DNA of 64,000 nt from contig JAJNNX010000013.1 of the NCBI GenBank assembly GCA_023159155.1, positions 806,001 to 870,000 of the forward strand. Direction: 5' to 3'. This document shows, piece by piece, positions 25,749 through 39,668 of the stretch. Source of the DNA: Ustulina deusta. Its lineage: Eukaryota > Ascomycota > Sordariomycetes > Xylariales > Xylariaceae. Below the pieces are notes generated by a model. That model was given only the letters and a program-made list of their open reading frames with translations, ran no database searches and was not told the DNA's origin. A program made the translations under genes and the position numbers. The stretch's first letter is position 1; every line of letters starts with the position of its first letter.

Positions 25749-26697
25749 TTACTTTCTCAGGCTGTCAAGGCGAGCCTGGAGATCGTCATCCGCAGAATCA
25801 CCACCTCCGCTGGGACCCCCGATTGCCTGAGCCACCCTGCTCTCGGGAACTTTGTCGGACTGGAGACCCGTGGGCGTCTCTCCGAACTGCACGGTCTGGT
25901 TAGAAAGAACTCGCTCTGTCAGGAATCGCTTGGCTACTCACAGCCTGGTTAAGGTCGACCCCAATCTCCTCCAATACCTGCTCTACGACCTCGTCGCCCT
26001 CTTCCTCCACACCGACATCCATGGCATCATCGATGGCATCGTCCATCATCTCCTGTCTCTGCTCCATTATGTCGTTCTCGCGCTCGAATTCCATGGCGAT
26101 CCGTTGCAAGGCGGGGAGGTTCATGGTCCGGTTCATGCTTCCCAAGGCCATGGTGGCGCCCTTCATGGCCTGCATCATCTGCTCGTTTGTCCGATGGGTC
26201 TGCGAGCGTCACGCATTAGCGCCTGGTGATATCCAAGATGGACACGGGCATACCTGAAGCCGCAGGGATATCTTTTGCAGGTTACTCTTGAGTCCGTAGA
26301 ACTTCTCGATGTACCTGTGGCACGCAGAGTAGTTAGTCGCGGGGGTCTGCTCTGAGGCAGGGCTGGACACAGCGCATGGCCGCTGACCTTCGCGTGCGCA
26401 CCAAGTCCTTTGCTTGTATCTTGGCTGCACCCATCTGGCCCTTCTGGGCACTCTGTCTGATCTGGCCCACGAGCTGCTTCTCCTGTCTCTCCAGCTTGAC
26501 TTTCTGCTGATCGATCTCGCGTATCGCCTTGTCGAGGAGGCGTTGGTTCTTGCGCAGACGCTCGGCCGGCGTCATGCGCTTACCGAAAGCCCATTCTAGG
26601 ATCTGCCACGACCGTCCCTGTCAGCGGCTGTCTCGGTGGGCGTCTGAGATGGGGATGGGGGTGACTCTGGGTTGGGTGTGCTTGTTCTCACATTCAT
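25749..26697 (-). CDS. vps2: ESCRT-III subunit Vps2/Did4 (CHMP2)
   Basis: Five exons: 26697-26692 (only ATG AAT), 26602-26388, 26314-26254, 26199-25942 and 25886-25749. They encode 225 residues, the family's usual length. The spliced N-terminus ILEWAFGKRMTPAERLRKNQ and the block AKDLVRTR/RYIEKFYG match Snf7-family helices 1 and 2. MNRTMNLPALQRIAMEFERE and an acidic stretch follow, and the C-terminus DDDLQARLDSLRK is a MIT-interacting motif of the type bound by Vps4. The protein is a late ESCRT-III component acting with Vps24 in membrane scission at multivesicular bodies and elsewhere. All four introns have canonical borders. The six-base first coding exon is conspicuous, and without it the protein would lack its start. 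It is transcribed away from the SCON-2-like gene. Confidence 0.93.
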
Positions 26698-27805
26698 CGC
26701 AGCTTTCGTGACGAAGTAGCTGAGTTATCCAGAACAACTGGCGTGCAAGGAATGAGTGTTATCGAATATGGTAGCCTAAGTGCCTTATAGATTGCGTGTT
26801 CTTGTTCAATTGATGCGTATCCGTCTCTTGGAGGTTGCTTAGCAGCCTAGGTATCTGGAGGCTCTGAGAATCAAGATAAGATTGCCGTAGGTACTTTAAC
26901 GTACCTAGGTACCTGCCTACGGGCCTACCAAGGACCGTCGAAGCTACGTCAGTTTGAGGCTGCGTAAGTAACTGAAGGATGGGTTTTAGGTACCATCCTG
27001 AATCGCATTGGGGGCTTCACCCGAGCAGTGCCGCTTTTAGCGCGAGCAGGGCTTATTAAGCCTGGCCGGAGCAAGACCCGCCTTTGCAAAAGTCCAAATG
27101 CATAAGTTCAACTTAGCCGTTGAATCATCCGTCCCTGGCCATTAATTCATGCGCTACTGTAAATGCACCACAAAAATAATAAATAACCGTTTAATTCCAA
27201 ACGGGCTCCCACTTGTTGACCGTGTGGCTTGAGTAACCACTTCATCATTCAGTATTCAAGATTTTTTCCTTTTTTCCTTTTTAATTCAGACATAAAGAAA
27301 AACAGCCTGATTAAGATAGAGTAGTCTTATACTAAAAACGTTCAGTAGTGCAATTGCATTCGTGCAAACTTGTTTGTGTTCCTATGGCTATTAAATTGAT
27401 CAAGTTGTTTAATAAGTTAGGTCCCTCGTCCTTACCGATGAACATGTTCACTGGTGGCACAAGTTCAAGTAGTGGTGCGATTCAACAGCGACCCGGATCC
27501 TGGCTCAAACGACGCTCTTGATTTTGATATACTCGCATCAGATACTTTTGCAACATATGGCCACCTTGGGGTTGATGACGATGAGAAGTATGGTGATAGC
27601 AGCAACATTAATACCGACAAGTGTAACAAGAAGGATTTTGACTCATTCACTCCCGTGAGCCTCCATTGCGTTAAAAATGGTGGGATAGGCTTAACTAGAA
27701 GATTGACATTTGCAACGAAGGGATCTGCCAAATCGTTTCTGTAGCTTGTGCGCTGGTTGCTAGTACTCAAAGAGAACGGATGCCCTCAATCGAACATATT
27801 GCCCA
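26698..27805. other. Intergenic: upstream of vps2
   Basis: This is part of the divergent space between vps2 and the SCON-2-like gene. A 97-codon open frame at 27454-27744 starts only with GTG and has no upstream ATG before a stop, so I do not call it. TACCTAGGTACCT words occur near 26895-26915. Confidence 0.55.
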
Positions 27806-28021
27806 TCATTCCTGCGTCTGAGATTCGTTATGCCCAACGCCCAAGAAATCTACCATCTTCTTCACTGCCTCCTCATCTCCCTCGACCGTGCCTGCTAACT
27901 CCTCTGAAACCCAACCCTCCGTGAAGCCGCCCCCAAAATCGATCAAAAGATAATAACAAAAGTGTAGCATTGCAGCTATGTCACTTATGCTGGCAGGAGT
28001 AGTGTGGGGTTTAACAATGGG
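27806..28021 (-). pseudogene. Relic of a fungal kinase-like protein C-terminus
   Basis: A minus-strand frame is open from 28021 to the stop at 27806. Its C-terminal part reads LLIDFGGGFTEGW and then LAGTVEGDEEAVKKMVDFLG. This resembles the DFG end of fungal kinase-like or phosphotransferase-like proteins, many of which finish with a D-F-G-G-G-x-T-x-G-W block and a VEGD-containing tail. The N-terminal lobe and catalytic loop are absent: a stop lies at 28022-28024 and the SCON-2-like gene begins 250 bp further on. I read it as the 3' remnant of a lost gene. The family call rests on a short motif and is tentative. Confidence 0.4.
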
Positions 28022-28272
28022 TCAGAAAGGTCACGGAGTTAGGGCAGCATTCAAATAGATACCTTGCGCTGACAGTAAAGGGAAACCGTTTTACCGTTTA
28101 CTTTTGTATAAATTATACATAAATTATGTTGCCAATCAACAACTTACCATACAGGTACCTAAGGTTCAATACTTGAAGTTATCTACCAAATTCGCGGCTT
28201 TCGCTTGTTTGCCGTCTCAATCCTAGATCATCTGTTAAGAAACACCAAGTCGCCGCAAATTCGCTTCCAGCC

Positions 28273-30055
28273 ATGTCTCAACAGGGAGTCACGCCTACTC
28301 AGGGCTCCGATCGCCCGTTCTGCTACCGGCACCGACCCGATCTAGCATACCAGAGGCTGGCAGATGAAGAGGCAATGCAGGAGCGACAGCGGGTGAGTAT
28401 TATTCATGCAGTAAATATGGAGCTTATATGCTAACTGCCTCAAGAAACTCGAGAACCTGCCTCAAAGTCGTCAACAAGTCATCAACTCTATTTGGACGTT
28501 CTTTTCGGATGCTCCGGAAGAGGAACGCTGTCTTATCTTGGACGGTATATTAGCACAATGCTGTTTCTCGCAGTTATCATATGTATCCACCGCTGTCAAG
28601 GCGCTTATTCGTATCGACTTCCTCGCCGTTCTACCAAATGAGATATCGGTTCGTATCCTCCAGTACCTTAATGCTACGACCTTATCCAAAGCTGCCCAAG
28701 TAAGCCAGCTTTGGAAAAGGTTAGCCGATGATGATATTATATGGTACCGCATGTGCCAACAACACATTAACAAGAAATGCTCGAGATGCGGGTGGAGCCT
28801 GCCTTTGCTACAGGCGCCGCAGCAACGGCAACAACCGGTAAATCCAGATCCTGACGACACTTGCACCGGAGACTGGAGTCCATCTCTCGGGAGACCAAGC
28901 AACTCAAGACCGGAGTTAGATAATCTGCACAGCCATGATTCTCGCCTCGGCCCTCCCGCTAAACGCCAACGTATACTTCATCACCATGCCATTGAACTGA
29001 ACACGGCGTACACCCGACCCTGGAAGGAGGTTTACAAGGAACGCTTGCTGGTTGGCCTTAACTGGAAGCACGGAAGGTACAAGGTAACAGTGCTTGAAGG
29101 CCATACCGATAGTGTGATGTGTCTCAAGATCCATAATAATTATTTAGTTACAGGATCTTATGACGCTACTATTAGGTTGTGGAATTTGGGTTCTGGATCC
29201 CTGGTTCGGACCTTCCTTGGACATACTGCCGGAATTCGCGCACTCCAATTCGATGGCAGTAAGATTATCAGCGGTAGCTTGGACGAGACAATCAAAATCT
29301 GGAACTGGCAAACTGGCCAATGTTTGCTTACTATCTCCAATCACAACGATGCTCTTGCCGGACTTGATCTTGCTGGCAAGATCCTGGCATCGAGCTCTAT
29401 GGATAAGACCATAAAGATATGGAACTTCGAGGGCAAGGAAGCTTTCACATTGCGAGGCCACAAAGACGGTGTTAACTCAGTACATATGGATACAACCTCG
29501 CGCACCCTCATCTCCGCGTCAGATGACTTTACTTTACGCCTTTGGGATCTGGATACGCGGCAGTGTATTAGAGTTTTCGAAGGACACTGCGGGCAAGCCC
29601 AGCAAGCTTTGTTCTCGTCAGTAGGGCCCGAATATAGCCATCTGCTAGAGTCGAGCCCCTTGGCTGACCACCCAAGTCATGAAAAAGATATGGAGACGCT
29701 TCGATCAAGTTATGGTAACGGCTTTACTGCTTGTCCTGAGCGGAGCTTACCACCTCCATATGTGGTAAGTGGGAGTCTTGACAATACGCTTCGCGTCTGG
29801 GATACTGCCACTGGTGCTTGCGTGAGGGTTGATTTTGGACACACGGAGGGTGTGTGGTCCTTTGCCATGGATAGCCTACGAATCGTATCTGGTGCGGGAG
29901 ACTCTTTGGTAAAGGTTTGGGATGCGATCACAGGCAACTGTCTAAGAACACTAACCGGCCACAAAGGGCCAGTAACGTGTATTAGTCTCACGGACTCGAT
30001 ATTGGCTACAGGGAGCGATGATTTTCGCATCATTGTATACAACTTCAAGCCATAG
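28273..30055 (+). CDS. scon-2: F-box/WD40 protein of the Met30/SconB/SCON-2 family
   Basis: Two exons, 28273-28392 and 28445-30055 (intron 28393-28444, GTGAGT donor, CTAAC branch, CAAG), encode 576 residues. The N-terminus FCYRHRPDLAYQRLADEE is characteristic of sulfur-controller F-box proteins. An F-box follows (about LPNEISVRILQYLNATTLSK to DDDIIWYRMC), then a Cys pair (CSRCGW), a basic PWKEVYKERLLVGLNWKHGR block and about seven WD40 repeats with GSYDATIRLWN, GSLDETIKIWN and ASDDFTLRLWD motifs. A disordered insert of about 60 residues sits between the fifth and sixth repeats. The family are SCF ubiquitin-ligase substrate receptors that switch off sulfur-assimilation genes when sulfur is plentiful. 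Several repeats look more divergent than I would expect for the canonical fungal controller, so a paralogue is possible. Confidence 0.83.
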
Positions 30056-31585
30056 GGACTATGTGAAAGGATAAAGGGACAACTATGATGTTACTCAGGT
30101 TACTCTACATGCTTCACACCACCTGCTTCATTTGAGCCATCGCCTAGTATGTGGTAAAGATTGTTGTTGTATTTGAGTAATGTATAATGAACGAATGATA
30201 TGAATGTAACCCATTCAAACAGATCACCCCTTGTCCTTCCTATCGATGAGGTCACGTGATCTATGGGCTCATGTGCTATACTACCTACCTACGTACTGCA
30301 GTGGCTAGCCATGCATGACATCTCGATACTATTATTATTCTTGTAAACTGTTAGTAGCCAAAATACCTTGCGATTGTCCTTGGATTTGCGGTACTACGGA
30401 ATATTTCCTTAACCTTTTTATGCTAATTCGCTTGTTGAAAACACCGATGATAGGATCCCCCAGGGGGTATCTATATAGCCTATGATGGCTGCAGTGGCAA
30501 TCTGTTGTTGACAACATTGTTCTAAAGATTGTCAGCCATAAAACCTGCGCCCGTAGATAGTGGGCTTCGTTCGCTTGCCTTACTTAACGGTTAAAACAGC
30601 CTGGGACGGTTTTAAGGGCTAGAACTGTTTTGAGAGCTAGAGCCTCCCGTTTTGAGATCCATTACTCTCTGCATAATATAATGCATAAATGCACACGGGC
30701 CTGTTCCACAGTCACCTGACTAGTAATAACTGGCTGAGCCGAGCCTGAGCAAAAGCAGCAAATGCGCTAAGCTCAATAAAACCTACAGTACCTAGACTAC
30801 CTCTTTATTGTCCGCTAGTAGTGGTCTCGCTACAGTTTCTACTTTAAGATCTGCACTGTATTGAGGGTTTTCTGGACAGAGGTAAGTTAAGTAGATGTAT
30901 CTTCCGTGGCTAACCCAAAATAAATAGCGTACAACCACCAGGCCTTGTACAGTGTGTACTGTATAGACAACAATTACCTACCTACCTCCTAGGTACACAC
31001 TCCCTCTGCTTTACCAATGACATAACAGCAAGCACCGAATGTCGGCCTCATTTGGAATCGTGATCCAGCCACGAACCTAAACCTATTACGGTATTGTAGT
31101 AAATTCTCGCACAATTTGCATGGCTGCCCAATACCTAAGATCGATGATAGCTTTCAATCGTTCTTAGTTAACGCTTTTAATCTACATTTGTTGTGGTATA
31201 ACTACCTAGGTAATCATTTCTATTAATTAAAGCCTTCACAAAGGTTTACCTAGATACGTTCTTAGCTAAGTACCTACCGAACGCTTATTCAAAGCTGCCG
31301 AGCCGTGGCGTTGTCAAAGTTTGGCTTAGTTAGGTCTCTGTAGTGGAACACCACCTACCTAATCCTCCCCGCCCGAGCAGCTGCAATCAATATATCGCGT
31401 CACCGACACTTTTTTCTCGAACCACCCACTGTTTTCCTCTCTCAACCCAACAGCAACACCCACAACAACCACAATAACAACCTAAATCATCACTCCAACC
31501 TACGTCATCATCCTGCCGCACCGGCGTATCGACAGGCGTATTTCATGTTCATGGATCCCGACGTCTAGCGATTGCCGCCATTGCC
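30056..31585. other. Intergenic: fzo1 upstream region
   Basis: About 1.5 kb. The left end is the 3' flank of the F-box gene. TACCTAGGTA words occur near 30280-30300, 30975-31000 and 31200-31285. The right 200 bp (31390-31585) is C/T- and CA-rich, as is usual for a fungal leader, and includes a seven-codon upstream frame listed separately. No other coding sequence is supported. Confidence 0.6.
31545..31568 (+). promoter_or_regulatory. Possible upstream ORF in the fzo1 leader
   Basis: An ATG followed by six codons and TAG ends 17 bases before the fzo1 start codon, in another frame. If it lies inside the transcript it could reduce or condition translation of fzo1. The transcript start is unknown. 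Confidence 0.35.
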
Positions 31586-34420
31586 ATGAGCCAAGAATAC
31601 TTCCCACCCCGGTCCAAGGGCAAGTCCCGTGCCCGAGACGGCCGAGACGACGGCAGCAACACATCGAGCGACACACCATACGAAACTGCTGTGCCCGGGG
31701 CAGTGAACGGGACCGGGAGACCTGCATACGTCACTGTTGGTAGTGGCTCAACTTCCGCCCACGCAACGAGACTGCAGTCTCTCCTCGACGGCGACTCGGG
31801 ATATGGCGGAAGCAGCATCGCCGGCGACGAACTCGGCCCATCCAAGCTGCCCCTAGGCTCTCCTCGAACCGACCCAAGCCTCGCCGGGGACATGGTCGTG
31901 CCGCGTCAGTCGACCGGCAATCCCGAGACCGACCGGCGGAATCAGGCCACCGCCATTTCGCAGCTGTGGTACAATCAACAGCGAGTCGCGCTGGGCCGCT
32001 CCATCAACAGGGTCGTCGATATTCTCCAAGGCCTTCAAGAGACGAATGGCACTTGGCCTGCCCACTACCCCTCCGTCCAGCGCACCGACATCAGCGCATC
32101 CGAACGATCTGCTCCGGGCTTGCACCGTGCATTCTCCGCCGCCCCCGAATCTGCAAACTCGCCGCGGCCTCTGCGACGGTCTTTGACCACATTCCCCGAC
32201 GACGACTCCGCTGAGTCTAGCAAAGACGCCGAAAACAAGGCTGCCGCAGAGCCTCCACGACTAATATCACCCCAGATTGCACAGGAATTTTCCATTCTCA
32301 AGCTCGATCTAAAGCTAGGGGCCCTGAACCAGTCTGAGCTCGTTCACTCACTTGAAAAGAGCTCTGTTGCGTCTTTACTTGACGGCAAGATACGCACAAG
32401 TATCAAGCACCTGGTATCGCTACGAGAACGAATCGACGATACTTCTAGCAAGGTCCTAGTTACCGGAGACTTAAATGCCGGCAAATCGACCTTCTGCAAT
32501 GCCCTGCTACGACGCAAGGTGCTACCCGAAGATCAACAGCCCTGTACAAGTATTTTCTGCGAAGTTTTGGACGCACGGGACAATGGAGGCTTGGAGGAGG
32601 TTCACGCAGTACACAAGGACGTTATCTATAACCGGCACGACGAATCAACCTATGATGTCTTTCCGCTTTCCCGGCTTGAACAGATTGTGCTCGACAACTC
32701 GTCCTACATGCAATGCAAGGTTTATGTCAAGGATGTCCGTACTGTGGATGAATCACTGCTCAACAACGGCGTGGTAGACATTGCATTGATTGATGCCCCT
32801 GGCCTCAATTCCGACACAACCAAAACTACCGCCATTTTTGCTCGACAAGAAGAAATTGATGTTGTTGTCTTCGTCGTGTCTGCCGCTAACCACTTTACAC
32901 AATCGGCCAAGGAATTCATCTGGGCCGCGGCAGCAGAGAAGGCCTACATATTCATGGTTGTCAATGGGTTTGACCTGATTCGGGACAAAGAACGATGTCA
33001 GAAGATGATCTTGGACCAGGTCTACGGCCTCAGCCCCCGCACATACAAGGAGTCCACGGAGTTAGTGCATTTCGTTTCAAGTAACGCCATACCAACGTTG
33101 CCCTCGCCCCCGGGTGGTCCTGGTGGGGGAGGCAGTGGCACCTCGAGTGGAGGTGGTGGAGGGGACGAGCCGAGCGATGACCCCAAAGGCAAAGGGAAGG
33201 AAAAGGAGAAACTCGAAGACTTCCGGAAATTGGAGCAGTCCCTGAGACACTTCGTTCTGGAGAAACGTGCACGGTCTAAACTCGCACCTGCCAAGACTTA
33301 TCTTATGAATATCCTAAATGATGTTCATGTCCTCGCCAATGTCAACGTAGAGGTTGCGCAGTCCGAAATAGATCGTGTGACAAAGGATTTAGAAGAGATT
33401 GAGCCACAACTGGAATCCTCTAAGAGGGCCAAAACAGAGGTAGGCGACGAGATCGACCAGACTATCGAGGTCACCTGCAAGGATATCTATAACCACACAA
33501 GAAACACCCTCAACTTGGCCATCGCTCATGTAGGCGATAACACTCTCGGCGTTCCATACCCAGGGTTGTTCGGCGTGTTTGATTTCGCCGATGACCTCAA
33601 GGAAGCGATGCTGAACGAAATCTCATCTGCTGTCACAGATTGTGAAGAGCAGGCCCGTTCGAAGACGGTCAGCGGAGTCAATGCTATCAAGCAACTCGGC
33701 ACCCTTCATCTTGGCAACGAATATCATGACCTCAGTTTCCGATCGGATGTTATGTTCCGAAGACGACGAGATGTCCTAGCAAAGGAGATTGACCTGCCTA
33801 CTGAACTCTCGGATCTCGTCGACTGGTCTACCCTTCTGCAGCGCCAGGAGAAAGTGGCCGGTACTGGTATGGCCTTGACTTTGGCCACGGCCGTAGGCGG
33901 GCGATTGGTTGGGGGGTCTAGCTGGGTAGACCATGCACTGAGTGCTGTAAAGATTGTTGGAAACGATAATCTCAGGAAATTGATTATCCCGGCAGTTGCC
34001 CTTGCAGGTATGAGTTCCATAAACTAGACAGAATACCGTTTCGCCGGTTTGCTAACGACATATATGGTAGTTGTGTCTGCGGCGGCATACATTCTCCAAC
34101 AGATCCCACAGTCGCTACCTCATCGCTTGTCCAGCAAGCTTTCAGCGCAGCTGAATTCCATGGACTACGTGCACGCAAACAGCACACGTATCGCTACCTC
34201 GGTACGCAAAGTGTTGCGGTTCCCCGCCGATAATCTCCGCGTCGGCTTGACACGGTCGGTTGAACAGCTTGGCTCACGCAGAGATGAGACCCTGAAAACG
34301 CGGACCGAAAGCGAGGTTGCCTTAAAGTACTTCAGTAACCTTGTCCGCAACAGCGCGCACCAACGGACGCTCGTCGCGGACGTGGACCTCGACGCTCATC
34401 CTCAGGGCGTAGTGGCATGA
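31586..34420 (+). CDS. fzo1: Mitofusin Fzo1, mitochondrial outer-membrane fusion GTPase
   Basis: Two exons, 31586-34007 and 34071-34420 (intron 34008-34070), encode 923 residues. A disordered N-terminus of about 230 residues precedes the dynamin-type GTPase: G1 GDLNAGKS (294-301), G3 DAPG (403-406) and G4 NGFD (460-463). Heptad-repeat coiled coils follow. The membrane region spans the splice (about GTGMALTLATAVGG and later IIPAVALAG/VVSAAAYIL), and the C-terminal coiled coil ends at HPQGVVA. Fzo1 tethers and fuses mitochondrial outer membranes. An unusual Gly- and Lys-rich stretch (about residues 510-550, with GGPGGGGSG and KGKGKEKEK) is inserted after the G4 region. The start ATG is preceded by a small upstream frame. 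Family assignment is secure. Confidence 0.93.
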
Positions 34421-35073
34421 ATACTTACATGTGGAACGATTGACTGTTGAAATGAGGCACGCAAGCAGGCAGGCATTAGGCGGCGTTTGGTACAAAACAT
34501 TGTTATGTTACAACTCGTATAATACTACCCTGTTCACTCTTTTTTTTACTTTTTTTTTTCTCAACTTCTCTTCTCATTTTCGTTGGGAGTTGAGCTTGGA
34601 AAATAAACAGATATATATCAAATACTTCACACATGATGAGATGATTAGCGGTTAAATTTGACACTACGACTTATGTGTGTGCGGGGAAGAGACAAAAGAA
34701 GAAAACAGACGAATAACGTATCATGCAGGTAGGTATGTCGATATCCTGCAGCCCTGTCACCTCATCTCGAGCGATGCAGAGAACTGCAGTTTCAGGAAGG
34801 AGCCAAGCCGAGTCGAATGGCGAAATAGGGTTGTGTCGCATTCGCCATCGGACTCGACTCACCAATTGAGGAGGGAAGATGCTCACTACAAGACAGTAAG
34901 ATGGCCACTCACGATGGGGGGGTATAAATACAGTCGATCGGATGTGAATGAAGCCCGAAAGGAACTGAACCGAACTGAAGTTGATTTCGTCAACATCGAG
35001 AGCGAGAATTAGACAAAGGAATCCTTCTTCTTACCCTTCTCCTTCTCGAATTCCCCGTGATAGAACAACGAAT
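34421..35073. other. Intergenic: fzo1 3' flank and carboxypeptidase promoter
   Basis: T-rich 3' flank of fzo1 (34530-34570), then about 400 bp leading to the carboxypeptidase start. The 100 bp before that start is rich in C/T, as expected for a leader. No other feature is supported. Confidence 0.6.
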
Positions 35074-36829
35074 ATGAAGCTCAAGCTCAAGGTTGGAGGT
35101 CTTCTCCTCGCCATTGCGGGCCTTGCCATCGCGAGCCCCCTCACCCAACCTACGTCCGCGAAGGTCAGCTACGACGGGTATAAAGTGTACCGTGTCTCTC
35201 TCTCGGGTGATGCAAGCGCCGCTCATGTCGTTGTCGACTCATCATCAATCGAGCTGCAGCGCCGGCGCGAGAAAAGCGGGACATGGACCGTAGACGTCGC
35301 CGTCGCGCCGGATGACATCCGCGCCTTCGAAGCTTCGGAGAGGGCAGTGCACAGTGTGGTGGTCCTGAGCCACGACCTCGGCGCCGACTTCGCGGCCGAA
35401 GCCAGGGTGGAGGAGAGCCTGGGTGTCAGCACGAAGGGCGCCCTGCCTGGCCTCGAATGGTTCAACGCCTACCACCCGTACGCCGACCACGTGAAGTACT
35501 GGGCGGCTCTACAAGCCGCGTTTCCAAATAACTCGGAGCTCATCGCGGCGGGCAACTCGTTCGAGGGACGGCCTATCCAGGGGATCCATCTCTGGGGAAA
35601 GGGGGGCAAGGACTCGAAGCCGGCTATTTTCTTCAATGGCAACGTGCATGCGCGGGAATGGATCACTTCTATTGTGAGTTTGTCCTGCTCATTGCCCGGT
35701 GTTTTCGTTCGTTTTTTTATCTCACTTTCGGTGGCTGGCAAGGGGATAGACGACGTCTGAGATATATGAATGAGCTAAATCGTGTATCCGTGTCGCTAGG
35801 TTGTCGAATACATCCTCTACCAGATCGTCACCGGGTATAAGAGCGATACGTTGGTTCAGAAGGTCTTAGATAACTACGACTTCTACGTTTTGCCCGTCGT
35901 GAATCCGGACGGTAAGTGATGACCCATCTATATCTATCTTCTCACCCACACTCATTCATTCAACGCTGGGATGATGAGCTGGGACGGGGGAAGGGTTTCC
36001 TTCCCACCATGCCATTGGCCGGACCCTGACTAAACTGGATGAAAAACTCCACGATCACCAGGCTTCGTATACACCCAGACGACGAACCGTCTCTGGCGCA
36101 AGAACCGGCAGACGCGCAGCAACACCACGGCCGTAGGCACCGACATCAACCGCAACTGGGCCGTCGGCTGGGGCGGCGACGGCTCCTCGCCGACCCCGAG
36201 CTCCGAGACCTTCAGCGGCTTCGCCCCCCACGACACCCCCGAGACCGCCGCCCTCGCCGCCTACGCCGCCAAGCTGCGCGACCGGCACGGCATCAAGCTC
36301 TACATCGACTGGCACAGCTACGCCCAGGTCATCCTGCTCTCGTACGGCTACACCTGCACCGCGTTCCCCGCCAATCTCGACGAGCAGACCGCCCTGGCCG
36401 CCGGCATCGCGGCCGCTATCGCTAAGCCTTACAATACTACCTTTGACTACGGGCCGGGTTGCTGTAAGTAATCTTTTTTTATTCTTTATTTTTTTTTAGC
36501 TTTTTTCTTTCTCTCCCTCTCGTTTTGCCATTGTTTCTGGCCGGGAGTGGGGGAGGTTTATTACTAGAGCAGATAAAAGATAAGGTCATAAGTTGGAACT
36601 TTATGGCCCACGATTTACTAACCTAGCATGTTGCTTGCTTGCTGCAGTGGTCCTGTACCAGTCGAGCGGCAACGGCAGGGATTATCTCACCGATGTTGGC
36701 AAGGCTCAGTTTGGCTGGGGGATCGAGCTCAGGGACACGCAGTATGGGTTTGTGCTGCCGCCGGAGCAGATCCTGCCGAGCGGGATCGAGGTCTGGGAGG
36801 GCTTGAAGTACGCGTGGGCGCAGTTCTGA
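35074..36829 (+). CDS. Secreted M14A metallocarboxypeptidase (carboxypeptidase A-like)
   Basis: Four exons, 35074-35673, 35800-35911, 36062-36463 and 36648-36829, encode 431 residues. Residues 1-21 form a signal peptide (LLLAIAGLAIASP). A propeptide of about 100 residues follows, and the mature enzyme begins near ALPGLEWFNAYHPY. Zinc ligands are H192 and E195 (NVHAREW) and H322 (IDWHSY). Substrate-side motifs include NRLWRKNRQ and GTDINRNW, and the catalytic glutamate is E398 (GIELRDTQYGF). All M14A catalytic parts are present after splicing, so the enzyme should be a functional, secreted zymogen that removes C-terminal residues from peptides. The third exon is extremely GC-rich. The start at 35074 was chosen because it gives the signal peptide; in-frame sequence upstream does not. 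Confidence 0.93.
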
Positions 36830-37065
36830 TGATTCTGACATGGATCCCGTCAGTCACGTATCGTGCGTGTCGCGTATTACACGAGACTAGTCTAGGTAGT
36901 AAGTAAGTAGTATAGCCGTTCCGTTCCTTTGCGAGGGTGTCTGCGGAAAATAGCTACCGACTTCGCGACAGCTTCAAGGTTAGCAGATAATACATAATAC
37001 ATGGCCGAGATATACCAGATCGTACAGCATTAGGAATAGTATTTTCTGAAATCAGCTGCGTGAGA

Positions 37066-38620
<1,555 letters not shown>

Positions 38621-39668
38621 TCGACTTTATGATTTGCGAGTCGGTGAGACAGGCGAGGCTGGCGATCCCCATCATTTCACCGACCAATGGAGCTGAACAA
38701 GCGGGGTATTGGCACTATTGTTGGGGGATCTAGGCGACCTATTTCCCACAACGGCAAGGCTTCGACTCTGAAAAGCCTGCCAATTTCTTTGTTTCTTTTC
38801 TTTCGTGTGCACTGTCAAGGTTGGCGTGGATATGCTGTCCACCCATCTTTTCTTATCGGGTGTTGGCTGGGAGATTGAGACATATGGATGGAATTGGAGA
38901 AGGGATCACTATCGGACCAGCTCGTCATCACAACACTAGCATTTAACGGTGTTTGAGTCGAAAAGTAAATACATCTGCGCCTAGCACCTGATGCCCAATA
39001 TCAAGACATCACGACTAGCAGGAGAAAGCGAGTCGGCTAATCCAGAGGTAAATTCGATGTCTACTGCGGTTCAATATTGCCCCCGTGTTCTCGTGACTAG
39101 GGGGGAGTATTTCTAATCCTGCTCCGACAAGTGACCTTTTTCTGTTAATATCGGCTGCCTAGGACATGCAGCCCCTACTCAGTTAGTAGGCGAATCCAAT
39201 ATCAATGTCATGCAATACCAGCATGTGCAATCATCAGGGCTCTCTTTGATCCTCATGCTACCGTTGGGGGTAGACTCGGAGCACAACTCATCCAAACTTT
39301 CGCCACGGTTATCGCCACAACATTGGAGAAAACGCAGAGGAAAGGTTTGGTGATCATGGCATTGGCTTTCGTCATCCGATTGTTTTGTCACCACCAACTC
39401 AAAAAGAAGCTGACTTACGGGATCCATGTCCAACTCTGCCAGCTACGAAACTCGGCACGATGTGCACTAGCCAGGTGCGTTTGCTAAGTTTCAGATGCTC
39501 GCAAGCCGACGATACGCTTTAATTGACTGATGATCAAAGGTCTAGCATTCCTCCGACAGTTTCAGTCAAGTGCGGATCGGGGGAGATTGTCATAATAGTC
39601 AAAGCTGAAGTTGCGGGACGAATATCGTTGGTGCATGGCCCTGCCGGGTACTTGTAGCCGCCTCGCAT
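38621..39668. other. Intergenic: csr1 upstream and rio1 3' flank
   Basis: About 1 kb. An 82-codon ATG frame on the minus strand (39427-39179) starts MDPVSQLLFELVV and contains several Cys. It has no recognisable family and no splice context, so I leave it uncalled. Otherwise I see nothing supported. Confidence 0.5.

Noticed and set aside
27454..27744. 97-codon open frame on the plus strand between vps2 and the F-box gene
   Set aside because: It starts only with GTG, a stop lies just upstream without an ATG, and the composition is not protein-like.
39179..39427. 82-codon ATG frame between csr1 and rio1
   Set aside because: No domain, signal peptide or splice context; too short to support by itself.
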